DNA of 64,000 nt from Lithospermum erythrorhizon (GCA_019722365.1 JADFUC010000514.1:888107-952106), one strand, 5' to 3'. Shown: positions 25,483-38,338, counted from the first letter of the stretch. Numbers and translations are program-made. The notes: a model not told the origin generated them from the letters alone.

Positions 25483-27192
25483 TTACTTCTCCGTTGTATA
25501 ATTATTTTATAGCTAATTTTTATTTGAAATTAAACATGCTAACAAAAATTATAATTTTATATTTTCGATATCTTTTTTGTCTATTTTTTCTTATCAAATT
25601 ATCAAGCTAGCAAATGATATAGTTTTAATTAATTATTATTTTATATTTTTAATGTATTTTTGTCTAATTTTTTCGTTTACTAATGATAAAAAGGATACAT
25701 CAGATACAAAAATTGTACCCATTCAGAATTTCAAAATTGATACAAAATATCAAAGAAAGTACAAGGTGTTGATCATTTCAACATGTTTGCTACAAGGGAT
25801 TACAGAAATCATCACATGATTATGAAGAAACGTATATGGAGTTCAAGTTCTTTCTAAACATTTCGATAAATACAGAGATTGGAAGACCCTCCCACAAGTC
25901 GTCTGGTCATATGAGATAGAGACGAGTTCTCTGCCCTGTGATGATGGAGCGACATAAATTTTGAGAATTTAAAATAAAGTTACGACGAGACGAGCCGTTT
26001 ATCATTATGATAGCTATCAAGGGGCATCCGACAGACCAGTAGACTTGAATCTTGTTCCTATACGACATGATCAATTCCATCAGAGAATTTATCCACATGT
26101 TTTGCCAATTGATGATCTTACATGCTCTTTTTGTATGCACGATACCATCAACTGCAAACGACCTTTAGTTCTCATAATATCATCCAATAAATTAATAAAG
26201 TGCAATTCCCCGACAAGCCTTGATAGAAAAATGAATACATTAGAAACCCATAATGGAAAAGAAGAAGAAAGAATGATAATATGTTCTAGGTTCATAACAT
26301 TTCCGTATAACAAGTTATGTTATAAAAAAAACGTTGATATGCTCAACGTTGGGCGCCCCCACACGGCTAGTCCATCACCAATGTGGGAAGGTTATCCGAA
26401 ATGTGTCTCAGACGGAACAAGTTATGTTATGTAGCCATTTTTTGTGGTCATCCATAAAAGAATCAAATAAATTTAAGAATAGATAAAGCATGCATTCATA
26501 ACACTGTAACAATTAGGTTGAAATGAACAAGTGAACAAACTAATAACACACAATAAAAGCTAAATCTGAAGTTAATCGAAGAACAAAAGATTAACACATG
26601 TATTCATAGAAGTTCACGTCGATAACCCAAATACTTTAAAATTAGAAAATAAAAATATAATCTTATAAGATATTCATCAACCGATAAGGAGATTCGAGGA
26701 TGAAAAACAAGCTAGATATCAGAATCAGTGAAGAGATTATGAGTCCTCTATATTCAAAATAAAAGTTAGTTTTTCATCCAAGAATTATGTGTGTTATACA
26801 CTCAACTACATAATATACTAAACTTACAAAACTTCTGGATATATTTGTATGATATGACAAGTAAATTTCAACTCCTAGTAAACAAAATACTCCGTAATTA
26901 TTACCATCCACACTATCCTGACCATTGCTATCAAAATGCATTTCTATCTACAGATGTTTTAAAATTTCCATCACGCAACTGACAAATTAATTTACAGTGC
27001 AGTTAATTGTTTATTACTGGTTATCATAAAGAGAGGATAATGTCAAATAGTCATGAATTAGATTATATGTTCTTGGATAAGTCTGACATTAATTATTAAT
27101 TCTAGTTATTAGTAGTACATGAAATTTATCCCAAAAAAAAATGAATAAACAAAAACTGAATTATAAAAATAAGAATCAACCAAATGCTTTCA
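25483..27192. other. Intergenic, no gene
   Basis: AT-rich with short ORFs only. A small palindrome (AACGTTGATATGCTCAACGTT-like) lies at 26331-26350, next to a GC-rich 60-bp stretch at 26351-26410 that looks like transposon debris. The 9-mer TACTCCGTA is at 26888-26896. Confidence 0.4.
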
Positions 27193-27396
27193 TCAATATA
27201 ATAGATTCTCAAGTATTCTAACAATGTCGTCGGGATTGTTTTGGAGACGTGGCTGCTTTCTCTTCACAAAAACAACAACATAAAAACACAAAATTAACCC
27301 CAACCAAAACATCCAAATAACAGCTTTGCCATCGAATTTACCAATTCTAGACACAAAGCAATTCATTTTACCCATACACCTGCGGATCACACCCAT
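27193..27396 (-). CDS. Possible small membrane protein, unrecognised
   Basis: A 67-codon ORF starting MGVIRRCMGKMNCF contains one strongly hydrophobic stretch (WMFWLGLILCFYVVVFV), followed by a basic KRKQPR and an acidic tail. The single-pass layout looks more protein-like than neighbouring random ORFs. I recognise no family, and no promoter, introns or conservation can be shown. It could be a chance ORF. Confidence 0.2.
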   Translation of the reverse strand: MGVIRRCMGKMNCFVSRIGKFDGKAVIWMFWLGLILCFYVVVFVKRKQPRLQNNPDDIVRILENLLY

Positions 27397-27539
27397 TTAC
27401 CCATGAACGCACAATAAAATAAGCACATGGTACAACCTGTTAATGCACTGTCTCATGATGAAGTGCACATGATAGCAGACACCAATTCATTCTTTATTGT
27501 ATAGTTAATACATGAACTCAATTCATTTTAATTTAATTG

Positions 27540-28170
27540 ATGTTATATTTTCGAAATAAATCTTTCAATCATAAATGATTCAATTCATGTCATTAATGAT
27601 TAAATTGTCCTGGATGATCTAAATAAGTGTTTTTTATTGGTAATTTCGAGTTGATAAACGGTGGCGTTTATTAAAATTAACTTTGTGCTTGCTCTTGGGA
27701 TGCTTACGTTTCCCCCTGCCGCATTTATCCTCTATAAATACTTCCTATAATTGTTCTTTAAAGGTAATGCTATTTTTATTACGCATAAATCTACCAAGTC
27801 TTAAACTCCCTTAAACAGAGTTACAACTTTGTCATGAATTATTTGCGATCGACTTGATAAAGTAGCCTAGGTACCCGGAGAACATCGAGACTTCGACACA
27901 TTAAGCAGTATGGAATCAAGTTGCGAGCAAACCGAGGTGCTTGCTCGACTAAAGTGCATTAGCGGTGATGGCGACTGTACCTCGACCAGATGAATTAATC
28001 TAAAGACCCGGCGGAGTCCTCGCCTAGAGACCTCGGCGAGGCAAGGGATAATAATGTAGACACTCGTCCGACCAATGAGCTCACGAGAAAGAGATGTCAG
28101 AGATAAAGATGACCTCGGCCCGATCAAAGAAAGGCCTCGCCAAAATGCACGCATCAGCTGGGCCGATCAG
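27540..28170. mobile_element. Possible LTR remnant
   Basis: A TATA box (CTCTATAAATACTTCC, near 27731) precedes a GC-rich segment at 27870-28165 with repeated CCTCG/CGAGG words, an organisation typical of plant LTR-retrotransposon LTRs. No matching second LTR, primer-binding site or coding domain is visible. The - strand ORF at 27867-28154 is probably spurious. Confidence 0.3.
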
Positions 28171-31100
28171 TAATGATGAAAAAATCAATATCTAGAACGA
28201 TTCTTGAATTCCAAACTCTCAGCCTAACACCCTCTCTTATTTCCATACCCCAAAATTAAGCCTTAAACATCTAATAAAAGTTTGAGACTTCGTATCAATA
28301 GTAACCCTTTGGAACATATTTTTTTCTTAGATTTCTCTTTCCCCCTACGTATTGTCGATCAAATACTCATGCTCTACTTTGGTAATGAAAATGGATATTG
28401 TTGGCTTAAGGACACCTTCATTACCAAAGACATGTACGGTTCATTCATAAAAACAACACAGATTCCATGAGAAACCTCTGCATTACCCATAATATCATTC
28501 CAAAAACTGGAAAAGTATGGAAGCTTCCGCTCCTAGCGAAAAATAAAAATCTTCCTACGAAAACTTCTTCTTTACCGTATTCAGCAAGCCAATCTAAATC
28601 AATACAAATCAAACAAAGCTTACGCTGATGCTTTTGTCCACCCAACATGAAACCTCTAATCATCTCTTCCTTGATATCCGTTCAGAAATGCATACGGAAC
28701 CACCTTAACCTCGTTTCTCACATCCAAAACAACATTCTCTCTTTTATCACCGACAACATCTTAACTTGATAGGTTACAATAACCTCTTAGTGATCTTATC
28801 TTCACTTGATAGTATCAGGAATGAGACTTCGCATCCTCGAAAATGCAATGACTTTGCCAAATTATGAGCCCATAATCTAGTGATTACCCACTCCTACTCA
28901 AATAAATAATTCCCTCATATGCGCTTCAACCAAAGTCATCCTATAATAACCAAATTGCAACCGAAGCTAGCGGAAAAAAGAGACTCCCGAGAATACATGT
29001 ATTAGTACTTCAAGTGATTGCAACCTCATTTGGATCATTACAATGTACCATAAAGGAAGTAGAATCTCCATAGATGAAAATCCTATTTTCAATAAGAAAT
29101 AATCTACCTCAAGGAAAGACACCTCATTAAAAAACATCAACTTGGCCTCCTTTGGAGAGGCCATCATTACGACTTCCCTCTTGCTTGTTGAAAGACTTGA
29201 TATGCATTTCATTTATTTTGTGCGATGGTTTTGTTTCCTGAGTTTAGTACAGACATTTTCACAAGATTGAAAGATCAAGCGAATGGAAGAAGATGATGGA
29301 TGAAGTTATGGAGCATAATTGCAAGATTTTTTGGTTTCCAACCAATATTGGTTGTTCATTGAATTTGCTCGATGTATCAATTAGTACTTTTAATTCAATA
29401 GTTTGTAATATCAATAGCATTCTAAATGCAAGACATGATGTACTGAACTTTTTGATGTAATTTATGAAATCCATTAAGCATAAAAAAAATGGTTCAATTC
29501 ATTTGAAAAAGATTGTCTAGTTTTCATCACACATTATAAATTGTGTTGTTTTTAGAGAAATTTGGAAAAATAGCACATTTATATTTTACTTTTTTTTTGG
29601 TCCCCCAACCATATTTATGAATAAATATATTCCTTATAATAATTTACTACTCATTTTATTATTTATTTCAATAAGTATAAATAGATAATATTGAATTTAT
29701 TTTCATATTTTCAAAATATTGACTTCTTGTAATTGAACAAGATATAATTAAAATCATTACCTTTTTAAATTTTACCTCGAATATTAGAAACACAAATTAA
29801 AATTAATTGAAGGTAGTTTGTGTTAAAGACTAAAAACTTAGATTCACTAAACCAAAATTGATCAAGAGTCTTGTATTTAGAATCTATATGCTTGATCTAT
29901 CTCTAAAATTCAAGCGATGCACCCCTATCAACGATGGTCGTTCGCCTCTCTTCCAATTAATAAGGCTTTTCGTAGTGTGACAGAGATTGCATTACATATA
30001 CTATTCATGCTAAAAAATGACATGCGTTCCAACTACCATGAACCCACAATAATGAAGATTTATCTTAGAATGTTTAAAATTTTAAAATAAAAGGAAATTG
30101 GTAAAGTGAAATAATTAATGTTGGATTGTGTAACAATCAAGTATGTCACATATATTGAGAAACATAAGATCAAAGTAATGATGTCCTTAATTTATAAAAT
30201 GAAATCAAGTAATGATTATAAAAGTCTGATTATAAAAGTACTTTGAGTCATCAACAATTTATACTTGATTGTTGAGAAGAACATGCATTACTTTGTGATG
30301 AATTGATAGATAGATTATGGTCATTAGATATTTCAATTGTTAGATGCTTGGAATTTGAGAGTAAATTTGTTATTGTTTTAAAGGATTCTTTGAGTTTAAT
30401 TTGATTTTTTTTTATAGAAATGTTTAATGTTTGATTTACTATATATGCATAATATCTTTATTACTCCATATTAACTTTATAGGTGGCAAAATAAAGGCGT
30501 GCTGGTGACAATTGAAAAGAGTCATAGATCGAGCCTTAGGAAAGAATTAACAATCTGAGAAAAGGGATATGCCTGATAACATGAGTTCTTATTGATATTT
30601 AATGGGCGAATTCGATGGAGTTTGTCGTTAGACATCAAGGAAAGATATTGTATTCGATTTCATTACATTTAGGCCATATGAATCTAACTAGAATCTTTCC
30701 ATAAGTTGAAATAATGCGAGAACATATTAGAAGTGTAATCTTTGCTACAGATTTGGTTAGTCAAGTTAAGGTATAATGTTAGAGATACTGATTCGTTTCA
30801 AAAACCATTTTCAATTAGGAAAATTGAGAAAACATTTACAAAGGGATATGCACAAAAGATTTGGGAGGGATATTCACGAGATGGGCTTCAAAGGTATTGG
30901 AGTTTTAATAGAAGACTTGAAGGAAATGGTGGAGTGATGGAGGAAGAAGGAAGGAAAAAAAAAGAATGATGAATTTTTTTTTAGTAAGCGGTTAAATTAT
31001 ATAGATTGCGAGGCGATTCTTTGGGCAGAAATATTTAGTTGTTTCGCGTGGAGGAGATTGAGGTATCTAAGTATTCTTTGGGAGAAGGAGTGACCGTAGA

Positions 31101-31473
31101 AATGACAAAAACATGTCTAAATGGTATAATTTGAAGACTAATACACAGTTACGGTGATGCTCTCCACAATGATTAGAAGTAAGAAGGTGAATAATTCATT
31201 TGATGAAGTGATTCATAAAAGAGGAAGACTCAACTCCTCTATTTTTTCGCTTCTTCATATCTTGTTGACTTGTTTTTCTTAGAATGAGGTTTATTTCAAT
31301 TAGTGTAGTAAATTGAAGAATTTATTACAATAGGTTTATGAAAGTGTAATCAATAATGTTTTGAGAAGATCATAAGCTAATATTATTAATGAGCTAATAT
31401 CTTGCAGCTACGAAGATAATATTGTAAGGCCTATTAAAAAAAGTATCAAATAAATAAACTCAATTTTTTAGAG
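28171..31473. other. Intergenic, no gene supported
   Basis: Over 3 kb with only short ORFs. 28280-29210 is less AT-rich and could be very old non-LTR retroelement sequence, but I cannot identify a reverse transcriptase or endonuclease motif. Confidence 0.35.
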
Positions 31474-31861
31474 ACGGTGCGAAAACTTGAATAACTAAAA
31501 CTAATCTAACAATAGCATGAATTGAATGTAGTAAAATATGAAAAATGAAGGATCGAATTCACCAAAGAGTTGATTATTTATTTGACTAAGCTAGGTAGAT
31601 TATTCTAAAAAAAAAATTGAACAATAATTGAATTTTATTTTAACTAGTTTACTTTAACCTAGAATTGAACAAGACGTCCTAGTTATTTTACTCCAAAATC
31701 AATTTTTGTTCAGTTGTTTTTCTAAAATAATTGACCTAGTTTAGTCAAATAAATAATCAATATTTTGATGGATTAAATCTTTGATTTTACATATTTATAC
31801 TAAGCTACAATTCCTGCTTTTCTCAGGTTTATTTTAATTATTCAAGTTTTTGGCGTCGTTA
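31474..31861. repeat. Long imperfect inverted repeat ending at a degenerate tRNA-Asp primer-binding site
   Basis: Left-arm words (GAAAACTTGAATAACTAAAA near 31480; TGATTATTTATTTGACTAAG near 31572) recur in reverse complement on the right (31735-31760 and 31835-31852). The total span is ~390 bp. Immediately after the right arm, TGGCGTCGTTATCGAAG (31852-31868) resembles the complement of a tRNA-Asp 3' end, the primer-binding site of many Gypsy (Athila/Tat-like) elements. This may be the end of an old Gypsy LTR. Confidence 0.5.
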
Positions 31862-32221
31862 TCGAAGAGTTTGGAATTTTTTTTTTTTAATTTTACTACT
31901 TTGAATAGACATTACATAACGTACTCCCAAAGTAAGCGCAATAATTGATTCATATGGGTGTCGAATTGAGCGGATGGGCTTGAAGCATTTGATAAGATAG
32001 TGATAATACAAGGGTCGAAATGAAAGAAAGCCGAACAATAATGGTGCAATCTTTCAATTGTGAATTGATTTTGTGGTATTTATCCAAATTTCTCCATACA
32101 TTGTCTATTTATTTTATTTTATTATACTTCGAAATACTCTACCCATTCTTTTTTTGTCTAGGACTATTTCTAATTTAGGAAATTATAAATTTGATTAATA
32201 TTTCGACTAAAATTTAATACA

Positions 32222-32350
32222 ATATATTATTATTATTTTTTTAAAAACCCACCTTTCTTACTTCTGATGAAAGTCGAACCCGGGGCCTCTAAGTATTTGG
32301 AAGGCATATGGCTAGAAGCGATTCGATATTCTGCTTATCCTGATATATTA
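32222..32350 (-). mobile_element. tRNA-derived SINE, minus orientation
   Basis: Read on the - strand, it has an A-box-like TAGCCATATGCCTTCC, a B box GGGTTCGACTTTC, then AGAAAGGTGGGTTTTTAAAAAA and an A-rich tail. The 3' end is similar to the SINE at 14961-15066 (GGTGG...GGGTTTTAAAA). ATATATTA at both flanks (32222-32229, 32343-32350) could be the target duplication, but it is weak evidence in AT-rich DNA. Confidence 0.55.
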
Positions 32351-33057
32351 AATGGAGGAAAAATCATTAACTAATCACAAATTCAAAATTATCTAAAATT
32401 TTGTGTAAAGTCGAGAAAATGAGATTAAAAATAAAATTGGAGAACTAGGGAGTATAATTAATTTAGGCTAATTCGTTATTTATCCCTATACTATCGCGTA
32501 ACTTTCTAGTTGATTTCCCATATTGTCAGTTCTTTCAGGATGATCACACGATCCACATACTATATATTTTTCACAAAATAATTATTTTACTGAAACAACT
32601 AAGCCCAAAGTATAGAGATATTTTACGTAATTAAATAAAATTACGCTTTGATTTGCATACTTTCTTGCTCCACTTCCTTTAACCTCCATACCCCACCCTA
32701 AAACCATTGCCCATATTCAAATTGGCTCGAAGAGGTTTGTGAGGTGGTTAAGGGGATTCACGAGGAGTAGAGTGGGTGGGGTGCGATGGAAAAGAAGAGA
32801 GGCGAAATTGAGGTATGAACTATTTAATTATATAAAATGAAATGTTCCCTGCTTTTAGTATTAAGGCAAAAAATCATTTCGTAAGAAGCCAGAGTAGTAT
32901 AAGGAATGAAGTAGAAAATTAAGTAATAATAGAGGGTAAATAGCCAATTATACATTAATTTATGACATGTGGCTTTTTGCTCCTTTGTTCCATAAGACTA
33001 TAAGAGTATTGGTAGCTTTTAGATGGAGTAAAACATTAAATAAAACGATAGCAGATT
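32351..33057. other. Intergenic, no gene
   Basis: AT-rich flank of the tRNA gene. AACTAGGGAGTATAAT near 32445 could be the right end of a MITE starting at TACTCTACCCATTC (~32132) and containing the SINE, but the ends are poor. Confidence 0.35.
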
Positions 33058-33129
33058 GCCTCCGTAGCATAGTGGTATTGCGTTCGCTTCGTAAGCGAAA
33101 GGCCGCGAGTTCGATCCTCGCCGGGGGCT
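33058..33129 (+). tRNA. trnT-CGU: tRNA-Thr (anticodon CGT)
   Basis: A complete cloverleaf can be drawn. The acceptor stem GCCTCCG/CGGGGGC has one U-G pair. The anticodon arm TTCGC-TTCGTAA-GCGAA has anticodon CGT, reading ACG (Thr). The T arm is GCGAG-TTCGATC-CTCGC. Internal A box TAGCATAGTGG and B box GTTCGATCC are present. A run of six T starting at 33129 is the Pol III terminator. No intron. Confidence 0.95.
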
Positions 33130-34117
33130 TTTTTATATCATATTTTGTTATTGTTAATGTTAACTATCATCATTTCATCAATCTTTACAGTTTATTTTTT
33201 GAGATTTAAATGCTCGAATACATGTATAATTAGATTAGTTCACAGTACTAGTACTAGTTCTGGCTCTCAATATTTTGTATCCTGCAAGGATCCAAAATCT
33301 TGATGTGTTTATCTTCTTTGGAAAGGATCTTTATCCATAATCTTCTTAATATACACGAAGCATATAAGAAGACATGATAAGAACGTAAAAAATCATTTCA
33401 ATGTTCATCCCAAGATTAAACTATAATAGTTCCAATTCTTTTTAGTAGACATTTTTTTTTCATGTCTAACTTTAAGTTTTTAACCATCAAATTTTTTTTA
33501 CTCCTTATTCTAAGAAATATTTGTCTTTAAAAATATTTTCATATTATTTTGTTGTAATTTTTTTATCATATAACCAAAAAAATAATTGATGGTTACAAAT
33601 TGATAGGGAAACAAAAACGACAAAATGAATTGGATGAAGTATTGATTTAGCTCGACAAGGACAGATTGAACCTGAAGTTCACAAAGTGAAAGGACATGGC
33701 TAAGAACCACTACTCCTAGAAGGCTATAAGTCAATTTTGTCAAGGGGAGAAAACTGAAGCTTCGAAGCAGATACTTAAAACTCTTCAAACAAACCTCGAA
33801 ATCAATTTCAGGAAGTCCATCTTGCTGCTCCTTCTGATACAGCTCATTAAGATGAACATTTTCGCCAAGTTTTTATCGACTTCCATGCTTACTGTATGTT
33901 CCTTGTGTTACCATCAGAAGTAGGATTCCAGAGGAGAAATAACAGACATACAATAAAGAATCATTTCTAAATGGTGTGATTTAGCGATTTCAAAAGACGA
34001 CTGAGCTCGCCAGAAGTAGATAGTAGAATTCTTTTAAAATGATAGATACATGAATAAGAAGATCCTTTCCAGTTTGTTCATATTTCCTTTAAGAGATGCC
34101 GATGAGACTATGAGAGT
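33130..34117 (-). other. Intergenic and erlin-like 3' UTR
   Basis: No gene. Bases directly left of 34118 are the probable 3' UTR of the erlin-like gene on the - strand; the remainder is AT-rich. Confidence 0.45.
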
Positions 34118-37100
34118 CTAAGCTTCCAAGTTCTCACTCTTGACCGCATCTTGCAAGAAGTTCGCAACCAGTCTCTGATCCAGAACCATATTCGGTATCT
34201 GTGATGGGACTACTATTAGAGTACAGTGGTATTACAAACAGGAAAACGAGAGTAGTAAGACCGATATTCTTACTTTGTTTCCAAAGAAGATCTTGGAGTT
34301 GTTGGCTATTGCTTCTATAAACTTGAGCTCCAGAAACTGTGGGGTTAGCTTTAACTTGTTTGCTTCCGCTTCTTTCATTGTCCTGAAAATAAAATCGATC
34401 AAAAAGAGCCTCTCCATTCTCCGAGGTGCAACAGATTGCTCCAATCATTTAGAGGTTTATAGAGATAAAGGCCTATTAGAACAATTACTTGTAGAAATTG
34501 GCATCCGCCAAGCTCTTTTCACGGGCGAGGTACATTGCATTTGAAATTTCGTCTTGTTTTCTTGCACTGTCCTTTTCCGTCAACTTCTGTTCCATTTGAA
34601 TCATGCTGACATGAGCATATTTTTCAGCCTCACTTACAGCTATTTTTCTAAGTGTCTCTGCTTCTTTCTCAGAAACCCGTTGCCTCTCCATTGCAATCAA
34701 AACCTGCGTGAAAAGTATGTTTGGTAATATTCAAAGTAGAAAATATAGTAGCCGGAGGAAGAAAAAACAAGGAAGACCGTCAAGAACCTTTGTGCGTTCC
34801 TCTTCCATCTGTTCAAAATTACGCCTTATGCTCTCCGGAATGGTAGGTTTTGTGACACGCACACTTATAATTTCTATACCAGGAGCATACCGTGTGCAGT
34901 CATCTTGAAGGGCATCTTTCATCTGTTCATCAATCTGAATATTTTGACACCAAACGCTGAGTCAAACCACATCTCAGAAAATGTTAGCTTCTCCACTAAT
35001 CTTATTTATGCAGTACCTAATTCTGAAAAGCCTAGGGTAAGGTCACAACTAGGGGTGTGCACAAAATAAATCCGAGCAGAACCGGCGAAGCGAACAGAAA
35101 ATACTTGAGAAATTGGAGAGCCAGGTTAGGCCAAGACGATTTTGGTTAGAAAATACAAACGAATGTCTTTCGGCTCGGTTGATTTCGAGAACCAATCGGT
35201 TCGGGGAGACGAGCTGAACCGATGGAATTGGTAATTAAAAGACCTAAACCTAATCCCACCTCGGCTCCATCCCGTTTCCGTCGTCAATTCCAAATCCCCC
35301 ACTCCCCATTTCGGCTCAGCGACAACGCACTCGTCCGGAGAAAATAATTATTTCGGCGACAACACCCCCCAAATTAGCTTGCGAGAATGTTAAAACATTA
35401 GCTGCGTTCTTTTTCATTATTGATTTTCAGCATAACTTATTTACCATTATGTTAAAGTTTGGAACTATATTGATTTTCATTATTGTTTTTAGCTATTGAT
35501 TGTGTTTATGAATGATTTGCCAATGGTGTTTTGTTGTATAATGTTAGCTATTTTTTTTTTGTTCTTTGATGAGTTACCGGCACCAATTTGATTTCCATTA
35601 TGTTAAAATGTTAACTTGTTTTTTGTTTTTTTTTTGTTTTTTGTTTTATTTAATTTTATTTGCAGAATAATAATTGATGCATTATGTTAAAATGTTAGCT
35701 ATTGACTATTGTTTTGTTGTATTTAGCTTGTAGAATGTTAATATATCAGCTCAAGAATTCATTTTTGTGTTTTCTTGTCACTTTCTAGCATGATTATCAG
35801 GTTTTCATATTGATTTTTCATGATTGTTGTTAGCTATTGATTCTGTTTGGAACTTCATCGATTTACATGATTATTTTTAACTGTAATAATTACATTTTAT
35901 GAATTATCTGAGATATAATTATTTTTATATTTCGCGTATATATATATATATATATCTATTTATAATATGACTTATTCTTGTTTTGTATTCGCACTATTAG
36001 CGTTTGTTCTTGTTTTGTATTCGGTTATTAGAACATTGCTTGTTTTATATTCGAACTATTAAGAGGTGTTCTAATTTTGTATTCGGACTTTAAACTTGTT
36101 TCATTCTTATTTTAATTGGGCTAAATCTGATGTAAATAATAGGGCCAAAATGTATGCTTAAAAAGACCATTAGACCCAAAAATCCAAATCAGCTTGACAA
36201 GCCGGGCCCAAAATCCAAATCAGGCAACGGGCCCAAAAAACTAAAATCCAAACCGGCGGGCCCGATTTGGGCCCCGAGGGCAAAAATGGGGCAGAGCGGA
36301 ACCGGCAGGGGAAGCGAGAACCGATTCGGTTCGTATAAACAAACCGGCCAGCGGTTCGGTTGATTTCGAAGCGAACCGAACCGTTGGAAAACTCTAGTCC
36401 TGACCAATGTGATTTGAACAAGCGCGTATTTCCTGAAGACATGAGTAGGATTGTTATAGAAGGAACAAAGAAAAACCTTAGCGAGATAAACGCTGGAGCA
36501 ACCTAAGGATCTGACTTCAAAATGTCAAAATTACCATACCACATCATCATGCTATGACTTGAACAGTACACGGTTCATACCTGATCAAACATATCGATAT
36601 AAACTTGTTGGAGAGAGTGAGCACTACAGAACTGGTTAATCTCGTGATGGATCTTGTCATATATCCATGTGTTGTCATAGTGTACCCCATAATTCAGTAG
36701 AGTGTCATATACATGGTCTTTTTTCAGACGGTTAACAACCTGGGGGCAAAGAAATTAATGAGAATTCTTGCTCACATTTGTCAAATGAATTTCTGAAGCT
36801 AACATATACCTCTACTTTCTCGAAGTTAATCATTACACCGCCTTTTGTTCCACATGGGATATCCCTCACCTACATTTTAGGTTATCACAAAGATCAGCAC
36901 CTATTTTCTCCATATGGTGATAAACTTTCGCATATCAGAATTCATACGCTTAACCTTTTAACGCTAAAACTGAAGTACAATTTTATATAACATGCTTTGA
37001 TTCCATCTTACCAAATCTGTTTGAAGAGTGACTTGCATAGGCTCAAAGTGAGTTATTAAGGGCAACTTTAAGTGAAAACCTATAATAAAATTAGACGGCC

Positions 37101-38338
37101 TTAAACAGGAGGGTTCTATTCAATAATTATCATAAATCACAACTGGCATTGGCATGCAAAATCGTGAGAAAATAAAAAAACCTGGACTCGTGATTATGTT
37201 TAGTAGGGCGCCTCCTCTCCAATACACACCAACATGACCTTCTGGAACTTGGTGTAGAACGGCCAAGCTACTCTTCAGATTTGATGAAGAGGGAACAAGA
37301 ATCTGCAAATATTCATTTTAGATTCAAATGCATTCACTCCGACGTGCAGCACACTAATAGTGCATGTTTACTGAATCAAATAGAAGTAAATTGTCGAGGT
37401 TATGAAGCATATTAGCTACAAGTAAGACATAAATATTGAATCTTTTACCCCTCGAATACATAATTCATGTCCTTATACTAAATTTATCGCCTCTTACAAT
37501 CAAGAAAGATCAAACTAAATGCGTCAACACTTACTTATTGTCGATCCAAATCTGGTTATTTCTGAGCAACACCTATTCATACATTTTTCAAATGTCAACT
37601 CTTTCTATGGCAGTCACTCAGCTAGAATTCCATCACTTCATCGTAATACATTAGTACCAATGAACTATTATAATCGTTTAACCTAGTGGCATGTCATCAA
37701 TACTGATTTACTGGACCAGTCATGTATATTGGGTATGATTTGAAGCATTAAAATTATCATACTAAAGATTAAACTAATCAATTATTTATGATTTTTTGCA
37801 TTCCAATATCGGCACGATCGCATAAAAAGGTAATACTCCATCATTACCTATTCGATTTCCAATAGTCAAAATAAATGAACTTCGTAGCTTTAATTGACAC
37901 ACATAACTCTGATTCGAATCCAAATTATCATATTAACAACAAAGAACATTACAAATACTAACATTTCATATGTTTTTAATAACATACAACATTTATAAAA
38001 GTAACTGACTTCAATATTTAACTAGACAATCATTTTGGGACAGAGAGATTATAATGAATTTAAGGCATAATATAACATTGTATGAGTAATATACAAAAAA
38101 AAACATAGTCATAAAAAACTCATTATTTAAACACACAATAATGAATTGAAAAAGGATACTGTTAAGTATTATAAAATAACACATTTATTTTTTGATTTAA
38201 TAGAAATTATACAATTGCGGAAATAATGAGGAAACCGAAGAAGACGGAGAAGAGGGCGGTGGAGTCTCCTCCGCCGCCGCCATGTGGTGGTTGAGGGCGT
38301 TGCTGCGGTGGTGCTGTTGGCTGCTGCTGTGAATCCAT
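34118..38338 (-). CDS. Erlin-like SPFH/Band 7/PHB membrane protein
   Basis: Nine coding exons on the - strand: 38338-38213, 37302-37182, 37079-37012, 36869-36810, 36739-36581, 34934-34788, 34703-34489, 34382-34274 and 34198-34118. The sum is 1086 nt, 361 aa, with all phases consistent. A Gln/Pro/Gly-rich N terminus ([15 protein letters not shown]...) precedes a hydrophobic anchor at residues ~29-47. The SPFH domain follows, with [58 protein letters not shown] and [21 protein letters not shown] long charged coiled-coil region carries [12 protein letters not shown] and [10 protein letters not shown]. The C terminus reads [13 protein letters not shown] and [15 protein letters not shown]. Animal erlins form ring complexes in ER lipid-raft domains and act in ER-associated degradation; the plant role is inferred. 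Intron 5 (34935-36580) is unusually long and carries a transposon. Confidence 0.92.
35050..36396. mobile_element. Probable non-autonomous hAT-like element in erlin intron 5
   Basis: The left end TAGGGGTGTGCAC and the right end (reverse complement TAGAGTTTTCCAA) share a TAG-G-T-T-CA pattern. The 8-bp flanks GTCACAAC (35042-35049) and GTCCTGAC (36397-36404) agree at 5 of 8 positions. Both terminal 300-bp zones are GC-rich with repeated GAACCG/CGGTTCGGTTGATTTCGA words, while the middle is AT-rich and includes a (TA)n run at 35938-35955. No transposase. Overlapping ORFs at 36154-36442 only reflect base composition. Confidence 0.55.

Noticed and set aside
26379..26389. TTCCCACATTGG on the - strand, considered as a plant snRNA upstream element
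   Set aside because: It differs from the RTCCCACATCG consensus, and no TATA box at the right distance or snRNA sequence follows.
27867..28154. 95-codon ORF on the - strand
   Set aside because: It coincides with a short GC-rich LTR-like patch and has no family signature.
28967..29212. 81-codon ORF on -, considered as a LINE endonuclease piece
   Set aside because: A FFNEVSFLE-like word is too weak; no catalytic motif or reverse transcriptase is nearby.
36154..36442. Three overlapping ORFs on both strands
   Set aside because: They reflect the GC-rich, low-complexity end of the intron 5 insertion; composition explains them.
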